Shown here: positions 54,234 through 62,681 of the stretch, one piece after another | Layout of the letters: each line of letters opens with the position of its first letter | Numbering within the stretch: position 1 is the stretch's first letter | Assembly: GCA_964438995.1 (NCBI GenBank) | Contig: CAYTMQ010000007.1 | Coordinates: forward strand, 62,001-126,000 | Length of the DNA stretch: 64,000 nucleotides | Reading direction: 5' to 3' | Origin: JABMMZ01 sp964438995 | GTDB lineage: Bacteria; Bacteroidota; Bacteroidia; NS11-12g; UBA955 | The notes under the pieces: generated by a model | Databases searched by the model: none | What the model was told of the DNA's origin: nothing | What the model saw: the letters and a program-made list of their open reading frames with translations, nothing else | Translations under genes and position numbers: made by a program

Positions 54234-55268
54234 ATGAAGTCTATCAATTACCATTTTGAAGCTGATGATTCAAGGAAATTCCTCAAATCTTTTTTTCTAA
54301 AAAAAGAGTATGTGCTAAAATTTTTCATTCTGGTTGTTGTAGCAGTTTGTATCAACTACTATGCATCTGATTTTAACGAATCAACAATATTAGAATTTGC
54401 TAGAAATACCATCATTAGTTGTATTTTGATTTTTATAGTTTTTTATATTTTACCCTATCTCAATGCAATGTATAAATTCAAATCATTCTTGAGAAGTTTA
54501 AGTGCTCAGCCATTGAAAATTGAAATAAAAGATGATGGTTTAGAAATGTATAACAATGGAACATCCGTTTTAAAATATTGGGAAATCATTCAAGGTTTAG
54601 AAGTTTACGGAGATTACGTCTGTATACTTTGGTTGAATAATGCCTCATTAGTTATTCCTGAACGGGCATTTGAAAATATAGGTGGTCTCAATGCATTTGT
54701 TGAATTGGTAAACAATAAAGTAGAAAGAAATACCAGTCAAAACAAATTGGAAAGTATAAAGAGGTATAAACTTTTAGGGTTGTTGTGTCTTGTGCCTATT
54801 TTGGGGTTTATTGTAGGTTTAGTAATCATTTTTAAAGGTATAGATTTAAAATCAAATTTGCTTAAGATTATCGGATTAGCGGGAGTATTAATTTCAATAT
54901 TTAGCAATTCTTTTCGATTTTATAACAAAGTTGAACCAGTGGAAATACGAAACAAACAATATATCCAAATTCAATTAATGTCCTTAGTGAAAGAAATTGA
55001 GTATTATAAATTGGTAAATGGCAATTATCCAGATAGTTTAAGTCAGTTAAATAGTGATGACAATTATGTTCAAATTATAGATTTTAGCCAGTTTTCAAAT
55101 TCATCTAAAGAGCAACCATTTAATTATCAAAATTTGGATTCAATGTATATACTCTTTTCATCTGGCAACGATGGAAAGCCAAATACTGAAGATGATGTTT
55201 TCCCTAAGATACAAACAAAGGATGCTCAGGGTCTTAAATTTAAGAGACAACATGAAAAAACTAAATAA
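54234..55268 (+). CDS. Membrane protein with YcxB-like and pseudopilin-like parts, 344 aa
   Basis: Residues 1-170 have two helices (about 27-43 and 63-78) followed by KIEIKDDGLEMYNNGTSVLKYWEIIQGLEVYGDYVCILWLNNASLVIPERAF, which resembles the YcxB domain. Two or three more helices lie at about 181-225. The C-terminus (VKEIEYYKLVNGNYPDSLSQL, then SMYILFSSGNDGKPNTEDDVFP) resembles the tail of type II secretion pseudopilin G proteins. I know of no standard family with both parts, so the pairing is of interest. Confidence 0.65.
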   Translation: MKSINYHFEADDSRKFLKSFFLKKEYVLKFFILVVVAVCINYYASDFNESTILEFARNTIISCILIFIVFYILPYLNAMYKFKSFLRSLSAQPLKIEIKDDGLEMYNNGTSVLKYWEIIQGLEVYGDYVCILWLNNASLVIPERAFENIGGLNAFVELVNNKVERNTSQNKLESIKRYKLLGLLCLVPILGFIVGLVIIFKGIDLKSNLLKIIGLAGVLISIFSNSFRFYNKVEPVEIRNKQYIQIQLMSLVKEIEYYKLVNGNYPDSLSQLNSDDNYVQIIDFSQFSNSSKEQPFNYQNLDSMYILFSSGNDGKPNTEDDVFPKIQTKDAQGLKFKRQHEKTK

Positions 55269-55273
55269 CTAGA

Positions 55274-55675
55274 TTGATGGATAAATACATTAAGGAATAT
55301 CCGATTTTAATATATATGATTAGTAAAATTGGGAAATATCTTCTGAATACGTTTCTTTTCCTTGTGTTGTTTTATCAAATTCTTGCATATGTACATTATC
55401 TATTAAGATTTTCATATGGGATGGTTGAGGATAATAGTTTATTAAATATGCTTTGGTTTCCAATAAATGAATTTGGTGGATTTTTAGTAGATTGTTTTGG
55501 GAAAAAGATAGGAGCTCTTATCTTTCTAGCAGTATGGGGATTAGGAGATTATTTGATATTTCAAAAATTGGTAAATATGAGGTTATCAAATTTACTTAAA
55601 ATCACATTGTATTTCTTCTGGGGAATTGGTGTATTGTTGTTTCTAATTGGTTTGATTGCGTTTTTTTCAAGTTGA
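55274..55675 (+). CDS. Small membrane protein, 133 aa (paralogue 1 of 3)
   Basis: Three or four helices: YLLNTFLFLVLFYQILAYVHY, GALIFLAVWGLGDYLIFQKLV and LYFFWGIGVLLFLIGLIAFF. A W-G-x-x-x-(Y/F)-L-(I/L)-x-(R/Q)-K pattern recurs in the genes at 56492 and 56870. Preceding gene ends 5 nt upstream. Function unknown. Confidence 0.6.
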   Translation: MMDKYIKEYPILIYMISKIGKYLLNTFLFLVLFYQILAYVHYLLRFSYGMVEDNSLLNMLWFPINEFGGFLVDCFGKKIGALIFLAVWGLGDYLIFQKLVNMRLSNLLKITLYFFWGIGVLLFLIGLIAFFSS

Positions 55676-55695
55676 TTGTAATATTGTAGGGTATA

Positions 55696-56466
55696 ATGTT
55701 GAGATTTTATTTTTGTATTTGCGTCTTGCTTTGCTCATGTGTTAATAATCCTCAGAATAGTAAAATTGTGGAAAGTCCACTTCATGATACTTTCAAATGC
55801 GATAAAGGAGAGATGTATAGTGCATTAAATCTCAATGGACTTATTCAAAACATTCCAATTAAATATTCGAATTTAAACGGATTGTATATTGTTGTTGATA
55901 CAAGCAATCACTTGGACAATTTTATAAGCCGTAATGATTTTATAGATAATGGTATGGATAGTAATTTTAATCAACTATTGGGTATGTTAGGAGGTAATCT
56001 TTTTTCTGGTAAAACTAAAGCCATCAAACATCATTACTTGAATATGCATATTCAATATCGTCAAGACCAGCGACCACAAATTGTTTGGATGATTAATGGT
56101 TCAAATGATACGTTTGCTTTTCATATTTCAGATAATATGACTGTAGCATTACTCCAAGGAAAAACAAAAAATAACAACTGGCACCCTGTTCAGTATTACG
56201 ATATTTCTAACTGTGGTAATAGTTCTAGCTTGTTATATTTGCCTCCAAACAAAGCTATACCTGTATTGATTTTCTTGCCTAAATTGGGTAATTTTTCAAC
56301 AAAACTTAGATTAAAATTACACGGGGTTGACAAATTCTATTATTCCAATGCATTTGATTGGACTATTGACGAATGTGCTTTTGTAGAAGATAGATCGACG
56401 TATAGAAGTTATAATGGAAAAGACTCTTTTCCCAATAACAAACTTGATTCACTTTGTTTATATTAG
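55696..56466 (+). CDS. Hypothetical lipoprotein, 256 aa
   Basis: MLRFYFCICVLLCSCVNNP is a lipoprotein signal (Cys at about 15). The mature part is strand-rich with several aromatic residues (QIVWMINGSNDTFAFHISDNM). It contains NGSNDTF and GKTKNNNW. No family recognised. It lies between two of the small membrane paralogues. Confidence 0.6.
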   Translation: MLRFYFCICVLLCSCVNNPQNSKIVESPLHDTFKCDKGEMYSALNLNGLIQNIPIKYSNLNGLYIVVDTSNHLDNFISRNDFIDNGMDSNFNQLLGMLGGNLFSGKTKAIKHHYLNMHIQYRQDQRPQIVWMINGSNDTFAFHISDNMTVALLQGKTKNNNWHPVQYYDISNCGNSSSLLYLPPNKAIPVLIFLPKLGNFSTKLRLKLHGVDKFYYSNAFDWTIDECAFVEDRSTYRSYNGKDSFPNNKLDSLCLY

Positions 56467-56491
56467 AGTATAATTACATTTTTACAAGCTG

Positions 56492-56845
56492 ATGATTAAA
56501 GAAAAGTATATGCAGTTCTTAATAAATGTCTACCTTTGGGTATTTAATTTAGGATTCATTATTTCTCTTTTTTCATATTTCACTAAAATTAAGATGACTT
56601 TTATTGTGTTTCCTTTAGTTAGGTTTTGGGCCTTTATTGCTGACATTTTCGGGATTGTAATGTCTGGTTTTTTGTTTTTTATTTTATGGGGGATAAATCA
56701 ATTTCTTTTGTATAGAAAAATTGATGTTTTCAAGAACCATTCGGTCTTTTATTATTTATCTTTTTATGTATGGGTAGTTTTTACCATTATAGCAGTGTTT
56801 AGTTTTATGTTTTTTTGTTGGTTATACCAGAGTTATAGAAATTAA
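56492..56845 (+). CDS. Small membrane protein, 117 aa (paralogue 2 of 3)
   Basis: Helices VYLWVFNLGFIISLFSYF, FGIVMSGFLFFILWGINQFLLYRKI and YYLSFYVWVVFTIIAVFSFMFFCW. It has the WG...FLLYRK pattern shared with its paralogues. Function unknown. Confidence 0.6.
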   Translation: MIKEKYMQFLINVYLWVFNLGFIISLFSYFTKIKMTFIVFPLVRFWAFIADIFGIVMSGFLFFILWGINQFLLYRKIDVFKNHSVFYYLSFYVWVVFTIIAVFSFMFFCWLYQSYRN

Positions 56846-56869
56846 TATCTATTAATATTTAATCCTACT

Positions 56870-57244
56870 ATGAAAACTGAAATAAAGAATAAACTAATTC
56901 AAATTTTTATCAATACTTACGTTTTTGTATTCTTGATTGAATTAATAACATACATGATGGTTTTTTTATTTGAGAAAATAAACATTGATACGTTTGGTTT
57001 TTTTGAATTTGTCTTCAAACCAGTAAGTTGGTTATTAACAAAATTGAGCTTCATATTTGGAATTGAATTAACATACTTATTCGTGATAGTTCTTTTTTGT
57101 TTAGGACAGTATTTGTTGTTTCAAAAAATTGCCAATCAGAAATATAGTTTTATTAATCTATTCTTGGGTGTACTTTGGTTACTAGGAATGATTATTTTAA
57201 TTGGTGTATTGTTGTTTTATTTTTCTGTGATTTATGAAAATTAG
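56870..57244 (+). CDS. Small membrane protein, 124 aa (paralogue 3 of 3)
   Basis: Helices FINTYVFVFLIELITYMMVFLF, GIELTYLFVIVLFCLGQYLLFQKI and FLGVLWLLGMIILIGVLLFYFSV. The middle helix ends in QYLLFQK like the other two members. Its stop codon overlaps the first base of the right-hand 85-bp repeat. Confidence 0.6.
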   Translation: MKTEIKNKLIQIFINTYVFVFLIELITYMMVFLFEKINIDTFGFFEFVFKPVSWLLTKLSFIFGIELTYLFVIVLFCLGQYLLFQKIANQKYSFINLFLGVLWLLGMIILIGVLLFYFSVIYEN

Positions 57245-57328
57245 GTCATCAACCTTGTAAGGTTGAAATTTCCCCAAAACCAACCTTTCAAGGTTGGTTA
57301 AGTTCGCCAAGACAACCTTACAAGGTTG
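57244..57328. repeat. 85-bp palindromic repeat, right copy
   Basis: The same orientation as, and one base different from, the copy at 54082-54166. The difference changes one palindrome to CCAACCTTTCAAGGTTGG. The two copies bracket the five genes 54234-57244 as direct repeats. Confidence 0.8.
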
Positions 57329-57355
57329 AAACATATTTAAAATTTTTAGAAACTA

Positions 57356-58009
57356 TTACCCGTTGGTAAATCCATCGCTCCATGCCTGAGCATCTTTGCT
57401 CCACTCTGAAACCTTTGTTTGTGCGTCGGCGCTGATGTAGTTGATGTTGGCCGCCTCTTTGGCCAATGTGTTGAAGTCGCACAATGAAATGTATGAACAT
57501 TTGGCGTCTGCAAATTTTTGATGTGTCGCAGCAAAGCCATAATTGAATATTGAAACCAATCCTATTACCTCAAATCCGTTTTCTCTTAAATCCTCTACAG
57601 CCTTTAAACTGCTCTTGCCAGTACTAATCAAGTCCTCAACTACCACAACCTTACAGCCAGGCTCTAGGTGACCTTCAATGGCGTTTTTTAAGCCATGTTT
57701 CTTAGCTTCTGAACGGATATAGGCAAACGGAATGTCTAATGCATCGGCAATCAAAGCGCCTTGTGGTATACCCGCTGTAGCTACTCCAACTATACCTTTC
57801 ACCTCTGGATATGATGCTTTAATGACCTCACTCAAACATTTGGTGATGTATTTTCTGATGTGTGGATACGACAATGTTACGCGGTTGTCGCAGTATACCG
57901 GCGAGCGCATGCCGCTAGTCCATGTAAATGGATTTTCGACATTCAGCTTAACGGCTTCGCATTCTAATAAGTATTGTGCTATTTTTGCACTGATTTCACT
58001 TGATACCAT
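57356..58009 (-). CDS. pyrE: Orotate phosphoribosyltransferase
   Basis: A 217-aa pyrimidine synthesis enzyme. AVKLNVENPFTWTSGMRSPVYCDNRVTLSYP (about 19-50) is the N-terminal signature. VVVVEDLISTGKSSLKAVEDLRENG (about 122-145) is the PRPP-binding motif. It adds ribose-5-phosphate to orotate to make OMP. Its start codon at 58009-58007 overlaps that of the divergent NUDIX gene by two bases. Confidence 0.94.
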   Translation of the reverse strand: MVSSEISAKIAQYLLECEAVKLNVENPFTWTSGMRSPVYCDNRVTLSYPHIRKYITKCLSEVIKASYPEVKGIVGVATAGIPQGALIADALDIPFAYIRSEAKKHGLKNAIEGHLEPGCKVVVVEDLISTGKSSLKAVEDLRENGFEVIGLVSIFNYGFAATHQKFADAKCSYISLCDFNTLAKEAANINYISADAQTKVSEWSKDAQAWSDGFTNG

Positions 58010-58643
58010 GGCGGAGCAAAACTATAAAATATTCATCAACCAACATACTTTGGTGCTGACAAATAATAATCAATTTGCCAACAACAAAGATGCTGAGTCG
58101 CATGCTGATGCCGACTTAGATAAAATCTTGCAACAGCTCACCTCTGGTACTTTCAGTGGTAAGAAGTACATCGTCTTTAAAACTGCCCATCCTGGTGAAT
58201 TGTTTAGACGTGTCAAAAAACATTTTAAACTCATCAAAGCCGCTGGGGGCGTCGTATTCAACGAGTATGGCGAATTGCTTTTAATCAAACGTTTGGGCTT
58301 ATGGGATTTGCCTAAAGGTAAACTAGAACCTGGTGAAGATTTGCGTTTGGCTGCTCTGCGCGAAGTACACGAAGAGTGTGGTTTAAACTTCTTAGGCATT
58401 CTTGGGAAATTGGCCAATACCTACCACGTATACCATTTAAAAGGTCGTTGGATACTTAAAAAATCGGCGTGGTTTAGAATGGTAGCTTGGGGAGATATTG
58501 AAGTAACTCCTCAGATTGAAGAAGACATCACAGAAGTGCGTTGGGTAAAGAAATCCTTTATTAAAGACAAAGATTTTGATACTTATGATAGTTTGCGCGA
58601 ATTATTCGATATGATTGAGTTTCCTAAGAAACACAAAAACTAA
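58008..58643 (+). CDS. NUDIX hydrolase
   Basis: The start at 58008 gives MAEQNYKIFINQHTLVLT, typical for this Bacteroidota family; upstream in-frame ATGs lie inside pyrE and are unlikely. Residues about 80-200 are the NUDIX fold with LPKGKLEPGEDLRLAALREVHEECGL (GX5EX7REUXEEXGU signature). The N-terminal 75 residues are an extra domain common to this type. The substrate is probably a nucleoside diphosphate derivative; it cannot be named from sequence. Confidence 0.88.
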   Translation: MAEQNYKIFINQHTLVLTNNNQFANNKDAESHADADLDKILQQLTSGTFSGKKYIVFKTAHPGELFRRVKKHFKLIKAAGGVVFNEYGELLLIKRLGLWDLPKGKLEPGEDLRLAALREVHEECGLNFLGILGKLANTYHVYHLKGRWILKKSAWFRMVAWGDIEVTPQIEEDITEVRWVKKSFIKDKDFDTYDSLRELFDMIEFPKKHKN

Positions 58644-58644
58644 G

Positions 58645-60084
58645 TCAAAGTTTGCTGAGTTTGATAGTGTTGACGATTGAAAGTTGTTTTTTCTCATTCA
58701 TTGCAATGATATAAAGGCTATTTGAATTGCTATCAAAGTACATTTTCCCTTGCATATTATTATTTATTGGGTAATTTATATCAATTGATTTTTCAAGACT
58801 ATTTGTTTTTTTATCTAAAATAACTAATCTACAAGTATTAACATTCTTATTTGAAGGGAAGAATAGTATGCAAATAAATGAATCAAAATTACAAAAGCCA
58901 CCAAGATTTGGTCGTTCAGAGTCATTCTTTTTGTTGTATTTGTATACATCAAATACAGTTTTTGAAGATAAATTTATTAAATTATAATCATAAGTTAATA
59001 CCGCTGACTCTGTAAAATTGTTTTCTAAAAGATAAAATCTAAATAAATTCTCATTTATTACAGGTATTTCACCTTTTTGAGAAAAATCCAATGTTTTATA
59101 ATAGTATTTTCTATTTATGGGATTCTTGTCCCTATATACCCATGCTGGTATATTATTGATAATAGAGAATTGAAGTCTGTATTCAATTGGCATTTTATCT
59201 TCAACATTTGAATCCCAGCTTTGAAGAATTTTATACGGGTTATTTGAATATATATCTACTTCTATTTCCAATAATTGTCTTTTAAATCTTAGTTTTAGTT
59301 CCCCACTTGAATATACTTCTTGAACAGAAGGCAACGAATCCCAGTTAATAGTTGTTAAGTAGACATATAACTTTTTATTATAGAATGCATGGTCGTGAAT
59401 TTGAAAGTTGATATTTACGACGTCATTATCCTCTAGTATAATTTGATAAGATCTATACTTTTTGATGAAGTTAGAATCTTTTAATTGTTGGGAAAAAAGG
59501 GTATTTAAAATAGTGGAATCGTTGATAATAAATTCTTTAATCTTACCATTCTTAAAACTTCCATAAGTAATACTTGGGTTAAATTCTGATGAAATTGAGT
59601 AATTGTCGCCATTAATGTTAAATCTAATTCTTCCAAAGTGCTTTGAATCAATAATTTGATTTAAATTAGTTAAGGCATCCAATATTGGGCTTTCAGAATA
59701 AGTATTTAATGAATCAATAAATACATCAATCTTATTGGTTAAAAATTGCATTCTCTTTTCTCCATCAATAAATAATGATGTTAAATAGCTTATGTTTCCT
59801 TTTTCATTTACAAATGTTAGAGATTGATGTGTTGTTTTGTCAATTCTATAAGGTACAGATTTAATTTTTAGATAATTTCGCACAAAGAATTCTGCATCAT
59901 TTGAATCCATGTCCAAAATGATAATTGGATTTAATAGTGCATTTATTTTGTTGATTTTTGGTAATATTGTTAAGCAAGAACTACAGTCTTTATTACTTAT
60001 TGCGATTAAACACTCTGTTTGTGCTTTTGCTGCAAATGCAATAAAGATTAATAAATGTTTAATTATTTTTAAACTTTTCGGCAT
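58645..60084 (-). CDS. Secreted hypothetical protein with thioredoxin-like start, 479 aa
   Basis: The start at 60084 (MPKSLKIIKHLLIFIAFAAKAQ) gives a signal peptide; six more in-frame residues upstream are possible. Residues about 25-110 (CLIAISNKDCSSCLTILPKINKINALLNPIIILDMDSNDAEF) resemble a thioredoxin-like fold with CSSC. The rest is strand-rich and might form a propeller. It ends 1 nt from the convergent NUDIX gene. Confidence 0.65.
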   Translation of the reverse strand: MPKSLKIIKHLLIFIAFAAKAQTECLIAISNKDCSSCLTILPKINKINALLNPIIILDMDSNDAEFFVRNYLKIKSVPYRIDKTTHQSLTFVNEKGNISYLTSLFIDGEKRMQFLTNKIDVFIDSLNTYSESPILDALTNLNQIIDSKHFGRIRFNINGDNYSISSEFNPSITYGSFKNGKIKEFIINDSTILNTLFSQQLKDSNFIKKYRSYQIILEDNDVVNINFQIHDHAFYNKKLYVYLTTINWDSLPSVQEVYSSGELKLRFKRQLLEIEVDIYSNNPYKILQSWDSNVEDKMPIEYRLQFSIINNIPAWVYRDKNPINRKYYYKTLDFSQKGEIPVINENLFRFYLLENNFTESAVLTYDYNLINLSSKTVFDVYKYNKKNDSERPNLGGFCNFDSFICILFFPSNKNVNTCRLVILDKKTNSLEKSIDINYPINNNMQGKMYFDSNSNSLYIIAMNEKKQLSIVNTIKLSKL

Positions 60085-60107
60085 ATAAAAAATTGGAATC
60101 AACTAAT

Positions 60108-60644
60108 TCAAATCTTCTCTATCTGTATCTTCAGATTGGTCTTGTATTTCAAAGTTTTTGTGCTGCCTCCACTTGAAGCACGCTCAGGTCTGAGCAACGA
60201 ATGACCATGTCCATATCTTGAAACCAAAACAATTTCTCTGACAATTAAATACACAGCACCTATGTAGGATGTAAATATCAAAATCGCAATGACTGCTCCA
60301 GTAGATAAAAAATATCTCTGACCACTTTCAGAGCCCTTGCTTTTAGCAGGAACATACCCTTCGTTGTATACATAAGCATGAATACCTTTTATCTCATTGA
60401 TGTTATACATCCTTGACTTAGGCTCATTAAAATAGTTTAAAAAGTAAAATTGTGAATCGTTTTTGATATAGATCTTGCCATCTACAACTTTGCCCCCAGT
60501 ATCTGTAAATGTAAATTCTTCGTAACTTTTAACGGTCTTAAGCAAATTAGAATCCGAGTAAATCAACATTTGTCTGACTGCTCTTTTCTGAGCAAATGCA
60601 TTGGATGTTGATAGTAGTAATAGTATCAGTAAAAGTCTAGTCAT
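60108..60644 (-). CDS. Membrane protein with signal peptide, 178 aa
   Basis: The start at 60644 (MTRLLLILLLLSTSNAFAQ) is preferred over one seven codons upstream that would break the signal peptide. A strand-rich domain (residues 20-105) is followed by one helix (AVIAILIFTSYIGAVYLIVREIVLV), then a basic, Ser-rich tail. No family recognised. It overlaps the next upstream gene by 8 nt. Confidence 0.6.
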   Translation of the reverse strand: MTRLLLILLLLSTSNAFAQKRAVRQMLIYSDSNLLKTVKSYEEFTFTDTGGKVVDGKIYIKNDSQFYFLNYFNEPKSRMYNINEIKGIHAYVYNEGYVPAKSKGSESGQRYFLSTGAVIAILIFTSYIGAVYLIVREIVLVSRYGHGHSLLRPERASSGGSTKTLKYKTNLKIQIEKI

Positions 60645-61251
60645 GGAATTTTTTTTCTCCTGCATTAATGGCTACTTTTAAAATATTATCCATCGGCACC
60701 AATGGACAACTGTATCTATTGTTGTAATGACAATATGGGTTAAAGGCGTAATTGAAATCGATGTTTAATGAATCTTTCTCGCCTTTGTAGTGCATTTCAA
60801 TATACCTGCCTGCTCCGTATGTGGATTTGCCTGTAGTAGCGTCTTTAAATGGAATAAATAAATCTGTTGTTTTGCCAGTTGAGTCGAATGCATATCCTAT
60901 AAGCGCAACCGAACTATCACCAATTTTAAAATGGAGTTTGCAAAATTTATAATACTCTCTGATGTCAGATTTAGAAGTGGTAAATAAGACTTTACTGTTG
61001 TCTAAAAATTCTATTTTAGCCTTAACTCTGAAATTGGAATCTACTGGGAAATACTGCAGACCTTTAAATTTTTCAATGTCCTCGTCTTCTATGACACCTT
61101 CGGTTAAAAGTTCCTTGTTTTTTTGAATGCGCTCGTTTTCTATCTGAACCACATAAGCACTAAGATTAGAACTATTGGTGTTAACTGTTTCAGAACAAGA
61201 CCATAAACCTGTTAAAACAAGTAAGGAATAACAAATTTTGCGATTAACCAT
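60637..61251 (-). CDS. DUF1684 lipoprotein, 204 aa
   Basis: A lipoprotein signal (YSLLVLTGLWSCSET, Cys at about 19) is followed by a DUF1684 domain. It ends in the family hallmark FIPFKDATTGKSTYGAGRYIEMHY...IDFNYAFNPYCHYNNRYSCPLVPMDNILKVAINAGEKKF. Function unknown. It overlaps the transporter gene upstream by 40 nt, so the start might lie a little further downstream; the lipobox argues for the one given. Confidence 0.82.
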   Translation of the reverse strand: MVNRKICYSLLVLTGLWSCSETVNTNSSNLSAYVVQIENERIQKNKELLTEGVIEDEDIEKFKGLQYFPVDSNFRVKAKIEFLDNSKVLFTTSKSDIREYYKFCKLHFKIGDSSVALIGYAFDSTGKTTDLFIPFKDATTGKSTYGAGRYIEMHYKGEKDSLNIDFNYAFNPYCHYNNRYSCPLVPMDNILKVAINAGEKKFHD

Positions 61252-62681
61252 AGTAATAAGATTCCTACAATATTAATTAAAAATCCTGCAACTGCCATAT
61301 CCTTAATCTTAATTTTTCCGGAACTAAATACAACAGCATTGGGTGGTGTACTTATTGGGAACATGAATGCAAAACTGCATGCAATGGTAACTGGTATGCC
61401 TAGCACATGCGGATTTGCCAATCCAATTGAGCTTGAAATGGCAAAAACTACCGGAATGTATATTTGTGCCAATGCCACATTGCTCATTAGCTCTGTTAAA
61501 AATAATGCAGTGCCAATCACGATCAAAATAAAGACATCTATATTGCCATTTTGTGCAGTTTTTATGTATTCGCCCATGGCTTTTATGACACCCGTACTCT
61601 CAAGTCCTTTAGCCATACACATACCTCCTCCAAACAACAACAAAATGCTCCAACTGATGTGTTTTAAGTCGTAAAATTCTAACAACATTCCTTTGCTTTT
61701 TCCGCCACTTGGAATTAAAAACAAAAGTAATCCAAAGACAATGGCGACATAATGTTCTTCTATTTTAAAATGGATGGAAAAATGTTGAAGTAAGGAAGAA
61801 ATTGGTTGACCAAACACCCACAATAAGGCAGCAATAGAAAATACGATTAGTGTTCTTTTTTCGGATGTTTTCATTTTGCCAAGTTGCTCTGCTTGGTTGT
61901 CTAACATGGCGGCAACTTCAGGTAACGACTCAGCTTTAACTTTAAAAAAGACATTGGTCATTAAATAGTATGAAATCCACAACATCAATAAACTCAATGG
62001 CACACCAAGTACCATCCATTTTAGAAAACTTACGTTGACTCCTAACAAATCGCTAGCCAAGCCTTTGTATACGATGTTAGGCGGCGTGCCTATAATGGTT
62101 GCTATTCCTCCTGTATTTGCTCCGTATGCAATACCCAACATCAAACAGGTAAAAAATGCTTTGTTTACTTTGTTGTGCTGGTCTTTAATAATAGAGCCTA
62201 TAGAAATAGCAACAGGTAACATCATAATGGCAGTAGCTGTGTTGCTAATCCACATACTGATCAAACAGGTGGTTAACATCATGCCCCAAATGATGCCTTT
62301 TGGTTTGTCTCCCGTAAACGATAAAAGTTTGAATGCGATACGCTTGTGTAAATGCCATTTCTCAACGCTGAACGCCAGAAGAAATCCTCCCAAAAACAAG
62401 AGATTGGTTTTGTTGAAATACGAATTAATGGCTTCTTTAAAATTAATTACACCATGTAATTGCAGTAAAATAAATGGGATAATAGATGAAAGCCAAATAG
62501 GGATGGGTTCTGCTATCCACAAGTTGATCAATAATGCTGAAACCCCTATAGCTTCATAAAAATGATTGTCTAATGCAGAATGTGTGTGTATGAAGGCAAA
62601 AAAAACATAAGCAATTAATCCAGGTAAAGACGCTAGAATTTGTATTTTACTTGGAACGGGAATGCTTAAGTTTTTGTTCAA
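61212..62681 (-). CDS. DASS/SLC13-family Na+/carboxylate or sulfate symporter
   Basis: A 489-aa membrane protein with about 12 helices. WISNTATAIMMLPVAISIG near 140 is the first SNT substrate motif, and LMSNVALAQIYIPVVFAISSSIG near 390 is the second, in which SNT has become SNV. AFMFPISTPPNAVVFSSGKIKIKDM follows, as usual for the family. Likely substrates are C4-dicarboxylates or sulfate. The upstream LysM gene overlaps it by 4 nt. Confidence 0.9.
   Translation of the reverse strand: MNKNLSIPVPSKIQILASLPGLIAYVFFAFIHTHSALDNHFYEAIGVSALLINLWIAEPIPIWLSSIIPFILLQLHGVINFKEAINSYFNKTNLLFLGGFLLAFSVEKWHLHKRIAFKLLSFTGDKPKGIIWGMMLTTCLISMWISNTATAIMMLPVAISIGSIIKDQHNKVNKAFFTCLMLGIAYGANTGGIATIIGTPPNIVYKGLASDLLGVNVSFLKWMVLGVPLSLLMLWISYYLMTNVFFKVKAESLPEVAAMLDNQAEQLGKMKTSEKRTLIVFSIAALLWVFGQPISSLLQHFSIHFKIEEHYVAIVFGLLLFLIPSGGKSKGMLLEFYDLKHISWSILLLFGGGMCMAKGLESTGVIKAMGEYIKTAQNGNIDVFILIVIGTALFLTELMSNVALAQIYIPVVFAISSSIGLANPHVLGIPVTIACSFAFMFPISTPPNAVVFSSGKIKIKDMAVAGFLINIVGILLLWLIAKFVIPYLF

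Noticed and set aside
57732..58007. N-terminal extension of the NUDIX gene into pyrE
   Set aside because: The extension is antisense to a conserved enzyme, and the start at 58008 gives the usual N-terminus of the family.
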